Positions 1 through 10,976 are shown, counted from the stretch's first letter. The stretch is DNA of 64,000 bases from Adiantum capillus-veneris (GCA_014529385.2 CM043953.1:73313872-73377871); one strand, 5' to 3'. Made by a program: numbers and translations. Notes: generated by a model from the sequence alone, not told the origin.

Positions 1-1740
1 TCATCATGTGCATAAGTGTCATGCATAGTGTCAAATGAAGTTCTCGTAATGGTTGATAGATTATTAAGTGAGGGTCTTCTACTCAAAGCATCAACTACAA
101 CATTTTCTTTACCAGGCTGGTATTGAATGCTGGGTTGAAAACTTAGAATAAAAGTGGCCCACTTGATATGTCTATCATCTATTAAGGGTTGACAAAGTAA
201 GTATTTGATACTTTGTTGATCAGTTTTAATGATCAAGTCAGTATCCATTACATAGTGTTTCCAAATTTTCAATGCATGTACCACAACAGTCAATTATGTA
301 TCATTATTACTAAACTTTGTTTTAGAGGTTTGAATTTACAACTTTCAAAAGTAAGGGGATGGTTATCTTGCATAAGGTCTGCACCGATACCTTTTCCACT
401 AGCATCAGTGACTACGACAAAGGATGGTCTTCCAAAATCAAGCAGTTGCAATACAGGTGTATTAGTCAAATCATGTTTAAGTGCATTAAATGACTTTCTT
501 GTAAATCAATCCATTCATAAGGTGTGTTTTTCTTCAACTAGAGAGTCAAATACTGTGACTTGTAAGCAAAGTTACAAACAAATTTCATGTAATAGCTACA
601 AAGACCGATGAAAGAACATAGCTCATGCAAGTTTTTGGGTCTAGGCCATGACTGAATGGTTTCAATTTTCTTGGGGTCTACATGTATTCCCTTACACTAT
701 ACAATGCGTCCCAAATATTCAAGTTTAAATTAAAAAATGAACTCTTTTCAAGATTCAAGTACAAGTGATTTTGTGTAAGAAGATCAAATGCATGTGTTAA
801 GTGCTCTTTATGCTCTTTTTCAGGTTTACTCAATACCAGAATGTCATCAAAGAATACAATCACAAAATCTTGATGGTCAATGAAAATTATATTCATCATG
901 TGTGTGAATGTGGCTGGTGCATTTTTCAAACCAAGTGGCATGACAAGAAATTCATAGTGTCCAGTTTGTGTTTTGAAAGCCGTTTTGTAGCAGCATGTTC
1001 AAACATTTTGACTTGATGATACCCTGATTTAAGGTCAATTTTGCTAAAGATGTTTGTTCCTTTTAGTTTGTCTAATTAATCATCCACTCTAGGAATAGGA
1101 AATCTATTCTTAATGGTGATCTTGTTTAAAGCCCTATAGTCGATACACATACAAAAGGTTCTATTTTTCTTCTTGACAAGAAGTATTGGAGCTCCGTATG
1201 ATGAACTACTAGGTCTGATTAGGCCTTAATCAAGTAAATCAGTGATTTGACTTTGTATCTCCTTGTGTGCGGTTGGATTTACACGATAAGGTGCTCTACA
1301 AGGGGTTCACTACCAGGTATAATATCTATTTTGTGATCTTTGAGACGTGAAGGTGGAATTCTAGGTGGTAGATCATGCATGAAACAATCTTTAAAATGTG
1401 AGAAAAATTCATCGTGTGTAGAGATGTGTGAAGTTCTAGTTTCAACATAAATTTGATTTACAACACTAGATATATTTTCCCCTGTTTTCAAATTGCTTTT
1501 TTGGTTTAAGTGTGAGAGAGGAGTGGAAATTTTTGGTGTGCTAGTGTTGCTTGGATGGAGAAATTTTTATTATTATGAGTAAGAGACATAGTATGTGTTT
1601 TATAATTAATCAACGGTTCAAATTCATGACAAAATGGCATTCCCAAAATTATATCAAGACCATGCAATATTTTTGGTGCTACGAAAAATATATGTGCTTG
1701 TGTAAACTCACCAATGCAAACTTCAAACATTGACTTGGGT
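1..1740 (-). pseudogene. Family A gypsy pol remnant, inverted arm 1 (protease, RT, RNase H start)
   Basis: Read on the minus strand this runs from a protease-region remnant (about 1506-1730) through reverse transcriptase (about 700-1300) into RNase H and leaves the window at base 1. Recognisable pieces are the RT palm around 678-941, with an F-F-D-D catalytic box in a V-F-F-D-D-I-L-V-L-S context, and the RNase H Asp-Ala-Ser region near 395-420. Reading frames are broken by many stops and indels, so no product is expected. It is collinear with 22559-23902 plus 38226-38608 on the plus strand, which are the same element in arm 2. Here the RNase H site is uninterrupted, whereas in arm 2 element C is inserted there. 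Certain as a gypsy remnant; exact frame breaks are approximate. Confidence 0.85.
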
Positions 1741-1990
1741 TTTACAGTTAAAATGCTGATTATTAAAATAGTCCTCTAGCTAACTAACCCATGCTAGAAC
1801 CGTGCTAGCATCTTTTGTGCCATGAAAATCTTTAAAAGTGAAGGCTTTTCTGCTAATTTTGTTTTTCTTGGGTGCTGTTGTAGAATGCAATAAATTATCT
1901 TCAACCTCTTGCCTTCATAGCCGTTCATATGTGAGGGATTGTTGCAGATTGGCAAGCTGTTCAGCAATGGAAGGTGTGACATGATTGCTT
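1741..1990 (-). pseudogene. Family A gag N-terminal remnant, arm 1
   Basis: A start codon on the minus strand at 1982 opens about 62 codons equivalent to the gag start at 12339 in arm 2. The frame is shifted internally relative to the A gag reading. At about 1745-1760 gag jumps directly into protease-region sequence: about 1.0 kb present in arm 2 (12569-13088 plus 22060-22559) is missing here. The breakpoint lies in a short T-rich match. No functional Gag is possible. Confidence 0.75.
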
Positions 1991-2000
1991 GCTTTTTTTT

Positions 2001-2005
<5 letters not shown>

Positions 2006-2060
<55 letters not shown>
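2006..2060. repeat. (TA)n microsatellite in family A leader
   Basis: An uninterrupted alternating TA tract of about 54 bases lies just upstream (minus strand) of the A gag start. The same position in arm 2 (12261-12299) has a shorter tract, so it predates the inverted duplication and has changed length since. Confidence 0.95.
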
Positions 2061-2064
<4 letters not shown>

Positions 2065-3350
2065 GTGTGTTTTGAAATTTAAAATGGCTGGTATGGAGAT
2101 TTTTACAGATGCAGTATGGAGAATAAGTGAGAGAGAGTAAAGTAAATCAAAAAAATGAAATGTACTTAGCTTAAGATTGTGTTGGCGTCCAATCCAGAAT
2201 GCCAATGCGCTAGGAAACTTTTGAAAGAGTGAGTTATCATATGGTTGGTCTATGAGTTGATTGAGTTCGCAACATCCAATCTCCCATATCCCAAAATTAA
2301 TGGTAATACAACCGGCAATTTATGTTACTGGTCAATGTCAAATTGAATTGGATTTTACTTCCGAGCTCCCTTCCGTCGTAGATGATAGTCGTTGATGGTG
2401 CTCGGCCTTTGATGGTTTCCAATTAATCACAAGCCTGCTGCAATCACTTGATATAAATCTTGGTTAAAGTGGATTAACCGAAATTGATGGCGATTGGAAA
2501 GAACTAATTGCTATTGGTAGGCCAATGAAACAAGTATTATCAGCTTCCTTTTGATGCTCGATTGCCAACCTAGGGGTGGGATGACCGCCCTCTTAAATTA
2601 TTTTAACTTTTGAGGCTTTGATTAATGGCCACACCATTATTAAAAGGTGTGAATGCATGGTGAAAAAGCGTGAGGCAACACGCACGTCACAACAGAGATG
2701 GCGTGCAGGGAGGATTGGTTGAGGATGGCCGTTGTGAAGCTCCTTGGCCTATGTGCCTGCGGTGAAGTTGCTCCCACGGCTAGGCGACCCTGTCGATGTT
2801 GAGTGTGCTTGTTTTTGCAGAGGTCGATTGCGTAGCTTTTGTGTGTAAGCAAAGGTTCCCACGCCTTCCAAGAAATTTAAGCCGAATGAAAAAAATGGAA
2901 CTCCTACTTTCGATTGTGAAGCCCAAGTTAAGACGTGTACCGTGTCGATCGTATCACTTCATCGTAAATTAGTTCAGGCAATTAACTCTGTCTTTAACTT
3001 CGTAAGCTAGATCTAGCTTTATCGAGTTTCCCCGAAAGCCGTTCTTTTTTTTCTCGTCCTTAAAATCTTCATATCCTTATTATTAATTACTAACAAAGTA
3101 CTGTGCATATTCGTTCTTGACCGTCATTAGGCCAAAACTGAAAACCGGTTGCCAATTAGCTACCGATTTCCGCCAATTAATGACCAAGCAGAATTTATTT
3201 TTGTAAATTCAATCGATTAAGCTTTGAATTTCCACAAATCCTTGGATCTTTGTATTGCAAATGTGATGAAATGCAATTTTGATTTTGTCGATTTGGAGAA
3301 ATTTCCTTCTTGAAATTGAAATTTGATGCCGATTAAATCAAGCCTATATG
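2061..3350 (-). other. Family A 5' untranslated leader, arm 1
   Basis: About 1.3 kb lies between the primer site and gag with no retroviral domain. It matches 10977-12260 in inverted orientation. It holds a GC-richer block at about 2640-2860 with a 70-codon minus-strand ORF whose C-terminal part matches the ORF at 11454-11684. I infer leader sequence. Confidence 0.7.
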
Positions 3351-3362
3351 CTATAATACCAC
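3351..3362 (-). other. Primer binding site (tRNA-iMet type), family A arm 1
   Basis: The minus-strand sequence directly after the LTR reads GTGGTATTATAG, a decayed form of the plant initiator-tRNA-Met primer site TGGTATCAGAGC. It marks the LTR as the 5' LTR of a minus-strand element. Confidence 0.65.
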
Positions 3363-3956
3363 TGTTGGAGCCGAAAGGGGGGAGACTGATTGCTTAAAAC
3401 AATTCAACACATACTCACAAACATCACCATCAGCATGTCAACCTCTTTCTCCAATTTTCAAGCACACTCACACACCTAGACTATGGCGTGCACACACACA
3501 CACACACACCTAGACTATGGCACACACACACACCCCTAGACTATGGAATTGACATAGACAAGATTGTAAGAGTGTATAAGAGAATTGTAAAAGATAGAGA
3601 CTTGATTAGAGAGTACACAACAAACTAAGCATAGAATAAGAGTGTAGAGAAGAGAAACTGCAAGAGAAAGGCCTTAATCTAGCCCCAAAATCCACGGCAC
3701 CTATTCTTGTGGAGTTCGTTGATTAGTATATTATTTGTGAGTTTTAGGTGCCAAAATTTGAGGCCTCTCTTTTACAATCACTTCACTTTTGTAAATGAGT
3801 GAAGCTCATTAGTTCTTGCATGACCCATAAGGGGAATTTCTCACTAAAATTATTTACAGAGCCATAGTGGCTTATTGAAATGAAAATCTAAAATACTGTG
3901 CGAGTATAAAATGGCCGAGACGGTTATTGCCTGCGCCTCTTCGTCAACTCCCTGCA
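3363..3956 (-). mobile_element. Family A 5' LTR, arm 1
   Basis: A 594 bp LTR that on the minus strand starts TGCAGGGAG and ends CTCCAACA. It matches 10378-10963 at roughly 95% by eye, better than the two LTRs of the arm 2 copy match each other. It carries a CA microsatellite at about 3488-3533. It abuts copia reading frame at 3957, only about 15 bp from the equivalent A/D junction in arm 2. Confidence 0.88.
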
Positions 3957-5017
3957 TCTCATCTTTTGACTTCTCGTCTATGAGCATACCATCCACATAC
4001 AAAATCATAATGATGAGGGAACCATTGTTCAACCTCATTGTGTACAAGAAGTGATCCTCTTGGCTCTGTACGTAACCCTGGGACTGAATGTACTTATCGA
4101 ACTTGATGTACCATTGCCTTGAGCCTTGCTTTAACCCATACAAAGCCTTCTTGAGTCTACACACTACTTCTACCCATGTTGGCTTCTCAGGCTTTATCAC
4201 AAAACCTTTGGACTGTTTCATGTAGACATCCTCATCAAGATCCCCAAGAAGAAACGTTGTCTTCACATCCATTTGGACCAATTCCATGTCCTCGATGACT
4301 AGTAGACCAAGCACAAGACGCATTGTAGTCATCTTGACCACATGACTTTGGTATGCTTGAAACCTTTAACAACCAATACAGCCTTATACATAGGCTCAAG
4401 ATCATCTGTTGAGTACTTCTTCTTGTACACCCATTTGCATGGCAATGCATGTTTACCTATAGGTAACTCTGTCAATTTCCAAGTTTCATTTGCTAAGATC
4501 GAGTTATACTCAGATTGCATAGCCTCTTCCCACTTCACGCTCTCGTCCATTGAAATGGCCTCATTGTAGCAAGTGGGTTCACCGGAGTCAGTGACTAACA
4601 AGTAGTCCAATCCTGGCTCAAAATGCTTAGGTGCATGAGATGTACGAGTAGACCTCGAAGTGCTTGAATGTTGGATTTTTCTCTCTCTGGAGCAACATGT
4701 GTGTGTGTACTAGTGGAATTTGCATTTCTAGCATGTCTAACATTCTGTGTAATTGGTGGTGAGGCAACATCCTCAAACCGTACTCTGTGATACTCGATGT
4801 CTCTCACTATATCTCTATGCATCTTAGACTTGTTGAATATCACCTGTGACCTGCATATAACCTTCTTAGGTTCTGGGTGCTAGAGATGATATCACATCTC
4901 TCCGTCCCCAATGAAGATGCACTTGTGTGATTTGGGGTCCAACTTTTGTCTTAGTGCTTTTGGCACATGTGAGAGAATGCCTCACACCCAAATACACATA
5001 ATCTGTCATAATTGGGA
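3957..5017 (-). pseudogene. Family D Ty1/copia pol fragment (integrase C-term to RT), arm 1
   Basis: Minus-strand reading gives the copia integrase C-terminal region (about 4860-5017), the linker to RT (4595-4843), and the RT fingers and palm (3957-4610). RT has the typical Trp-Lys-Leu-Thr-Glu-Leu-Pro, Lys-Trp-Val-Tyr-Lys-Lys and Asp-Val-Lys-Thr-x-Phe-Leu motifs. The catalytic box near 3988-3999 reads Y-V-D-G instead of Y-V-D-D, a change shared with arm 2. A deletion of about 33 bp near 4335-4360 breaks the frame relative to arm 2. Collinear match to arm 2 ends abruptly at 5017 (arm 2 base 9280). Confidence 0.88.
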
Positions 5018-5706
5018 ATCCAAGATATCTGATTCTTTTCACAATAGCACCTGCAACCCTTCAGAAGGACAATGGGTAAGGACATGGCAAGCACACGAAG
5101 CACTGACAACAAGCGGCCTACATGGCTAAACTATCCAAGATTGCTAGCTCCAGAGCAGGGAACACAGATAGAGGAATACATGGTGAAAACCCTAACGGAT
5201 GCCATGACATTCTTCAAAAGCCTTCTTGACCTTTCATGTGCTATGATATACAAGATCTACCGAATGCTGCTCACTTGCATTGAAGCTTTTCACGAGCCAG
5301 AGCAAGCAAGGGCACCATGGATGTCATTCCTCAAAGGCAATAAGGGCCTCTGTTATGACTTAAGTGGCCAGCCTTCCGAAGAAGTTCTTTACGACTTTTA
5401 CACCAGATGCATGTTTTTGCCTTCAAGTAATATGTTGGCGTTTGAGGAAGCGTCCTATACAGGGTTCTTCACTTGGCGAACAAAGATATTTGGGCAAGTG
5501 TGATAAGCAACCTAAGCTCCAAATTTGTTGGCTACTGAGCTATTGAGCTTAAAAACAGAGTCACCATGCAATTCTTGCATGAGAAAAGACTCATATATGA
5601 AAAAACACTCCATGTGCTTAAAGACCGCCTTGCTAGCCATCAACCCAAAGATTACTTCAGCCCATAAAGCTGTGTCAAGGGACGACATAGGCGAGGAGGG
5701 GAGGAA
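5018..5706 (+). other. Unrecognised 143-codon ORF (5072-5503) and flanks
   Basis: An ATG at 5072 opens 143 codons. The product is hydrophilic with scattered aromatics and cysteines; I see no motif, transmembrane segment or signal peptide. A shifted frame stays open after about 5480 and suggests the coding-like stretch may once have reached about 5650. It lies just inside the breakpoint of inverted arm 1 and upstream, in the same orientation, of a purine-rich tract (5691-5706) and an LTR-like block. It could therefore be the degraded 3' internal part of another retroelement or captured host sequence. It matches none of families A to E in this window. I cannot name it. Confidence 0.35.
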
Positions 5707-6001
5707 TGTCAGCCGCAAGCTAACGTAAAAACATTTATTATTTTGATGAATCAAGAATATTGTAACTCCTACTTTCCAGATACACATTGTAATTGATGAG
5801 CTGGGGCTACAAGCTTCCAGATTGTATCAACCTGTTTTTAGTTAGAGCTCCCAGATTATTAGTTTTGACCACCAAAAACCTTGGCTAAGGTATAAAAGAC
5901 AATTTTCATAAGTTTTTCATTTTTAGATAATAGAAACACAGCGTGAGCTAACGGCGTCACTTCGGTCCTTCTCGCACTTCCTACTTTCTCCCCGGTTGTC
6001 A
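5707..6001 (+). mobile_element. Putative short LTR of an unassigned element
   Basis: The block begins TGTCAGCC directly after a polypurine-like tract (5691-5706) and can end at TGTCA (6001). A TATA-like box TATAAAAGA sits at 5891-5899, a plausible promoter position. No second copy or target duplication is visible, so identity as an LTR is inferred from layout only. Confidence 0.4.
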
Positions 6002-6184
6002 CATTGCAATCGCGTTTGTTGCGTTGCAACCGCAGGTAAGAGCTCTACGCATTGACGTAAGCATTTCACGGTATTGCGTATCTTTTGGCATCGCCGACCT
6101 GCAGCCTAATTTCGTCATAAGCAGGAATTTAAACTTAAAAATAAAAAATAAGCATAGGTGGGGTATTGGGGCATCATTGCTAAG
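6002..6184. other. Unassigned spacer
   Basis: About 180 bases between the LTR-like block and the B' gag fragment. It contains a pair of GTTGC-rich motifs near 6008-6032. No coding or repeat match to the rest of the window seen. Confidence 0.4.
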
Positions 6185-6642
6185 CATTTAGATGCACATT
6201 TCTTCCTCTTTCTTGCCTTTTCTTCCTTTGTTTCCCCTCTTCCCTTTCGGAATGAGGAGGAGAAGGACTGTGTGTTGATCATTTCCTCTTGTGAGGAGTT
6301 GGCGATCGTCTAGATTGTCATCTTCGTGGAACACATCTTCAGAGGAAATTAAACTTTCACCGCTTTCTTGCTCTTTGTATTTCTCCGCTTGTATGGGAGA
6401 GAGTTTTCTTTTTGGGGTCTGTTCAAGAGGACTCCTAAGCTCTCTCTCCTCTTGGAGAGGAAGGGAAATCCCATAAGCGCGAATTTGTTGTGTAACTTCA
6501 GCTTGCGAAGCAGGGTTGCCCATAGCTTGTTGCAACCTAGTAATGAGATAATTGACAAAAATGGGTGCATCATCATTAGCACCTTCATGTGCAAAATTAA
6601 AGCTATCAATGTCATTCTACTCTCTTGGTTATTGTCAACCAT
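6185..6642 (-). pseudogene. B' gypsy gag N-terminal fragment
   Basis: Minus-strand start codon at 6642. The reading resembles the N terminus of B Gag: Met-x-Asp-Asn start, a Leu-Gln-Gln-Ala-Met-Gly-Asn-Pro block near 6520-6535 and a charged Ser/Lys-rich stretch. At least one frameshift separates the first about 35 codons from the rest. Similarity stops at about 6185, before the Gag core, so zinc knuckle and pol are absent. This is a truncated relic of a B-related element whose 5' LTR is at 7057-8581. Confidence 0.75.
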
Positions 6643-7056
6643 GTTAACAAAATTTTTGTACGTACTTAGTGTATGCTTTGGCAATTCAAAACCTTAGTTG
6701 CCACTCCTCTTAGCCTTTGAAAATTGGCTCTTAAGTATCTACACCCACAGCTCGAAGTGGTTAATTATAGAGAGTAGTGGAGTAGGTCTATCATAGCAGA
6801 GTTTCCGAGGGCTAGCTCCTTTCAGACTTCTTATGGCTCAATAATGGTAAATCCATAGGCAAATCTAAGGAGAATCCAGTATTAAGTCCAAAGCTCTCGA
6901 GGTGTGGACCATATCTCACATAGTGGGCTCAACAAAAGCGATAATAAATCCCAGTTCCACTTACCCTAATATTATTAACAAAATCAACTATCTATAGGCT
7001 ACTTAAGGACCTCTCTTCTTAAGCAAGAAAAGAGAAACCAAATGCTCTGATACCAA
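6643..7056 (-). other. B' leader and primer binding site
   Basis: Matches the leader of element B-minus (19979-20392) in order and content. The primer site is the reverse complement of 7044-7056, reading TTGGTATCAGAGC, complementary to initiator tRNA-Met, next to the LTR end at 7057. Confidence 0.8.
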
Positions 7057-8581
7057 TGTGATGGAATTGGCCTATTAACTTGAGAGTAGCGGAAATTAGA
7101 GAGGGTACTTTTGGGAAATTACTTTGTGAGCATAGCAGTTGAATATAATTGAAGTTAGCAGCATAAACATAGCATTTAGGTAACTTGGCATGAATAATAC
7201 TTTTGCAAGAGAGAGGATTTAAAGAACATGAGAACAGTTGAGGACTGGATATATGTGGAGCCGGTCTCCCCTCCAATAGGCATTTGTATTACGATTGCTC
7301 CCATCAAGAGAGTCTTGTTACAATAAAATCTTTGTGTTCCTTGCGACCTAAGTGATGCAAGGAAGATGGAAGGCTTTATGCATCACAAGCATAACCTAAA
7401 CTTTGTGGAAAGCATTAACTATCCCAAGCCTCACTCCCAAGACCTTAAACACCTTCATAGGAGAAAGAATTAGTTCCTCACTTATCATCACTCTTCTTGC
7501 TAGCTTAAGCATTGAAGCATGGCTCTTGGTTGGATTTGCATTCCATAGCCAAGAGTGTTGGTGTATGCTCTCAACCTCTCTACTTGCTTGGAGAAGGAAA
7601 GGGAGCTCTTGCACTTTTCACTTCACACAATGAGTGTGTGTGCGTGTGTGTGTGTTGGAGAGTATACCCCCCCAAGCATGCCCCTAGATTCCTTGGTCAA
7701 CCCCTCCTTGTAGCTCATGCTAGCCCATCGGACCCCTCTAGGCCTAGCCAATCACAAGCAGGAGCTAAATCAAGTAACAAGGGTAGCCTTGGGACAAGTA
7801 TCCCCCTTTTCCCTTTGAGAGAGAGGACTTGATAAATGTAAAAAAAATTAATTAAATCTTCTAAATTATCATTGGACCCCTTGGGTGGCCAACCAATAGG
7901 CTTCAAGCACACCATGAGGGCAACATGCGGAGGAACTTGACAAGTGTCCCTTTTTCTTTCTTTGTACTAGGCATGCCTTGTGTGAGTGTGTGTGTATTCT
8001 CTCTCATCCCCCCTCTTGTACCTCCTTGTAGGGATTGAGTTTTGACTTTTTGACACACCTTATCTCAAGCACCTTAGTTAACAATCATGACAAAGCACCT
8101 CAAGCTTGGGTGATGTTCCCACAAGCACCTCAAGCTCCCTAGTTGGCAAGCGCGACAAGCACTTCAAGCACCTTAATCAGCAAGCACAAAAAGCACCTCA
8201 AGCACCTTATTCATCAAGCACGATAAGCACCTCAAGCACCTTAGTCATCAAGCATGACAAGCACCTCAAGCACCTTAAGCTTGGGCTGTGTTCCCACCTC
8301 AAGCACAGCCCTAGCTTACCTAAGGTCAAAGGAATTTTAACACTAACTATTGGAGGTCTTCAATGAAGCTAACCCTAAGGTCTTTATGCTCCATTGGTTA
8401 GCCTTGCTCTTTGATAGACCATCTCTCATTTGGGCCCCTTTACCATTGGCCCCGTGTTGAGATCGATCTATTAAGCAAATATCTCTATCCTAACCCTTGT
8501 TCCCATTTATTCTCCCAAATTAAATGATCAGTTTAATATGAGAAAATCATTTGGGTTGGTTAGATATTAGATTTTATGACA
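7057..8581 (-). mobile_element. B' 5' LTR
   Basis: About 1525 bp. In plus coordinates it starts TGTGATGG and ends TTATGACA, the same termini as the B LTRs at 13089-14778 and 27333-28945, but with clear divergence inside. It holds a few CCAAT/ATTGG elements (about 7745-7900) and a subfamily-specific minisatellite (about 8060-8280). The 3' LTR of this copy is not in the window. Copia sequence resumes about 28 bp to the right. Confidence 0.82.
8060..8280. repeat. Minisatellite in B' LTR (unit about 33 bp)
   Basis: Imperfect tandem units built on AGCACCTTAGTCATCAAGCA and CAAGCACCTCAAGC. Similar units recur at 63900-63990 in the other B' LTR but are absent from the B LTRs at 13089, 20393, 27333 and 38954. 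Confidence 0.75.
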
Positions 8582-8608
8582 TTATATCTCTTTCGTGAAA
8601 GATAATTC

Positions 8609-10377
8609 TATTTGTGTAGCCGAGCTGCCATCTATAGAGTTGTGGCATAGCCGCTAGGTCTTATGAGTCAAAAGGGAATGAAAGTCTTGCAGCATTTTGA
8701 TTATATCCATGTGTTAGATTACTCTAACTTCTCTTTATGTGAGCATTGAATCTATGGAAAACAGACTAGGTTGACATCATCACCTTTGGACAAGGAGTTA
8801 GGGAGTCGTCTAGATCTCGTTCGCGACTTGTGCAAACCTATGCCAGTCAAGTCTCTAGGGGGAGTGTTATACTACGTGATATTCAAAGATGACTCTATTA
8901 GAAAGGTGTGCATTTATCTCTTGAAGCAAAAGAGCGATGTCTTTAGTGTCTTTCAAAAGCTCTTAGCCCTGGCCGAGAACCAATCGTATAGAAAGCTTAA
9001 AACTTTGCGAAGTGACAATGGAGACGAGTACTTGTCCTTTGAGTTCAAGGACTTTTGTAGTAAACGTGGCATTAGAAGACCCTTACACACCCACCCAAAA
9101 CGGTGTGGTTGAGAGAATGAATAGAACCATTCAGGAACGGGTCGCTTCTATGTTGTCTACGACCGACTTACCTCAAGAATTTTGGGAAAAGATGTTACAA
9201 CGGCTGCTTATTTGACCAATCGGTCACCTAGTACACCATTGAAGTACAAGGTTCCACAAGAGATGTGGATGGGCAAACATCCCAATTATGACAGATTATG
9301 TGTATTTGGGTGTCAGGCATTCTCACATGTGCCAAAAGCACTAAGACAAAAGTTGGACCCGAAATCACACAAGTGCATCTTCATTGGGGATGGAGAGATG
9401 TGATATCGTCTTTAGCACCCAAAACCTAAGAAGGTTATACGCAGGTCACAGGTGATATTGAACAAGTCTAAGATGCATAGAGATCTGGTGAGAGACATCG
9501 AGTATCACAGAGTACGGTTTGAGGATGTTGCCTCACCACCAATTACACAGAATGTTGGACATGCTAGTGATGCACATTCCACTAGTACACACACACATGT
9601 TGCTCCAGAGAGAGAAAAATCCAACATTCAAGCACTTCGGAGGTCTACCGTACATCTCATGCACCTAAGAATTTTGAGCCAGGATTGGACTACTTGTTAG
9701 TCACTAACTGTGGTGAACCCACTTGCTACAATGAGGCCATTTCAATGGACGAGAGTGTGAAGTGGGAAGAAGCTATGCAATTTGAGTATAACTCAATCTT
9801 AGCAAATGAAACTTGGAAATTGACAGAGTTACCTACAGGTAAACAGGCATTGCCATGCAAATGGGTGTACAAGAAGAAGTACACAACAGATGATCTTGAG
9901 CCTAAGTATAAGGCTATATTGGTTGTTAAAGGTTTCAAGCAAAAAGGCGTGAATTTTGGTTAAATCTTTTCTCATGTGGTAAATATGACGACAATGCGTC
10001 TTGTGCTTGGTCTACTAGTCATCGAGGACATGGAATTGGTCCAAATGGATGTGAAGACAACGTTTCTTCATGGGGATCTTGATGAGGATGTCTACATGAA
10101 ACAGTCAGAAGGTTTTGTGATAACGCCTGAGAAGACAACCCAGGTAGAACTAATGTGTAGACTCAAGAAGTCTTTGCATGGGTTAAAGCAAGGCTCAAGG
10201 CAATGGTACATCAAGTTTGATAAGTACATTCAATCCCAGGGTTACGTACGGAGTCAAGAGGATCACTGCTTGGTACACAAGGAGGTTGAAAAATGGTTCC
10301 CTCATCATTATGATTTTGTATGTGGATGGTATGCTCATAGCCGAGAAGTCAAAAGATGAGATTTCACTTCTCAAGGA
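8609..10377 (+). pseudogene. Family D Ty1/copia pol, 5' piece (integrase to RT), arm 2
   Basis: Starts in the pre-integrase zinc region (Leu-Trp-His near 8634, Cys-Glu-His near 8740), then the integrase core. The core has Arg-Ser-Asp-Asn-Gly-x-Glu-Tyr at about 9007-9030 and a Thr-Pro-Thr-Gln-Asn-Gly-Val-Val-Glu-Arg-Met block near 9085-9120. It continues through the integrase C-terminal region and linker into RT up to 10377. Several frameshifts and stops (near 8748, 9060-9090, 9185, 9405, 9961, 10270) disable it. The RT box near 10318-10330 encodes Y-V-D-G, not Y-V-D-D. The 5' LTR and gag are missing, cut off at the B' LTR. It is interrupted at 10378 by element A; a 3' piece resumes at 62075. 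Confidence 0.9.
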
Positions 10378-10798
10378 TGCAGGGAGTTGACGAAGAGGCA
10401 CAGGCAATAACCCTCTCGGCCATTTTATACTCGCACAGTATTTTAGATTTTCATTTCAATAAGCCACTATGGCTCTGTAAATAATTTTAGTGAGAACTTC
10501 CCCTTATGGGTCATGCAAAAACTAATGAGCTTCACTCATTTACAAAAGTGAAGTGGTTGTAAAAGAGAGGCCTCAAATTTTGGCACCTAAAACTCACAAA
10601 AAATATAATAAATACCGAACTCCACAAGAATAGGTACCGTGGATTTTGGGGCAAGATTTAGGCCTTTCTCTTGCAGTTTCTCTTCTCTACACTCTTATGC
10701 TATGCTTAGTTTGTTGTGTACTCTCTAATCAAGTCTCTATCTCTTACAATTCTCTTACACACTCTTACAATCTTGTCTATGTCAATTCCATAGTCTAG

Positions 10799-10840
<42 letters not shown>

Positions 10841-10963
10841 CATAGTCTAGGTGTGTGAGTGTGCTTGAAAATTGGAAAAAGAGGTTGAAAGGCTGATGGT
10901 GATGTTTGTGAGCATGTGTTGAATTGTTTTAAGCAATCAGTCTTTCCCCTTTTGGCTCCAACA
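10378..10963 (+). mobile_element. Family A 5' LTR, arm 2
   Basis: 586 bp, TGCAGGGA...CCAACA. Its partner is the 3' LTR 55928-56414 continued at 61998-62074, and it also matches the inverted copy 3363-3956. It contains a long TG microsatellite (10799-10838). The preceding AGGA (10374-10377) matches AGGA at 62075-62078, a possible short target duplication. Confidence 0.9.
10799..10838. repeat. (TG)n microsatellite in family A LTR
   Basis: About 20 uninterrupted TG units. The corresponding tracts are shorter in the other A LTRs (about 3488-3533 as CA, and 56343-56362). Confidence 0.95.
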
Positions 10964-10964
10964 A

Positions 10965-10976
10965 TGGTATTAGAGC
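10965..10976 (+). other. Primer binding site, family A arm 2
   Basis: TGGTATTAGAGC, one mismatch from the tRNA-iMet complementary site TGGTATCAGAGC, 1 bp after the LTR end. Confidence 0.85.

Noticed and set aside
8060-8280. Short regular repeats resembling a CRISPR array
   Set aside because: The units are imperfect and contiguous without unique spacers, and the context is a plant retrotransposon LTR.
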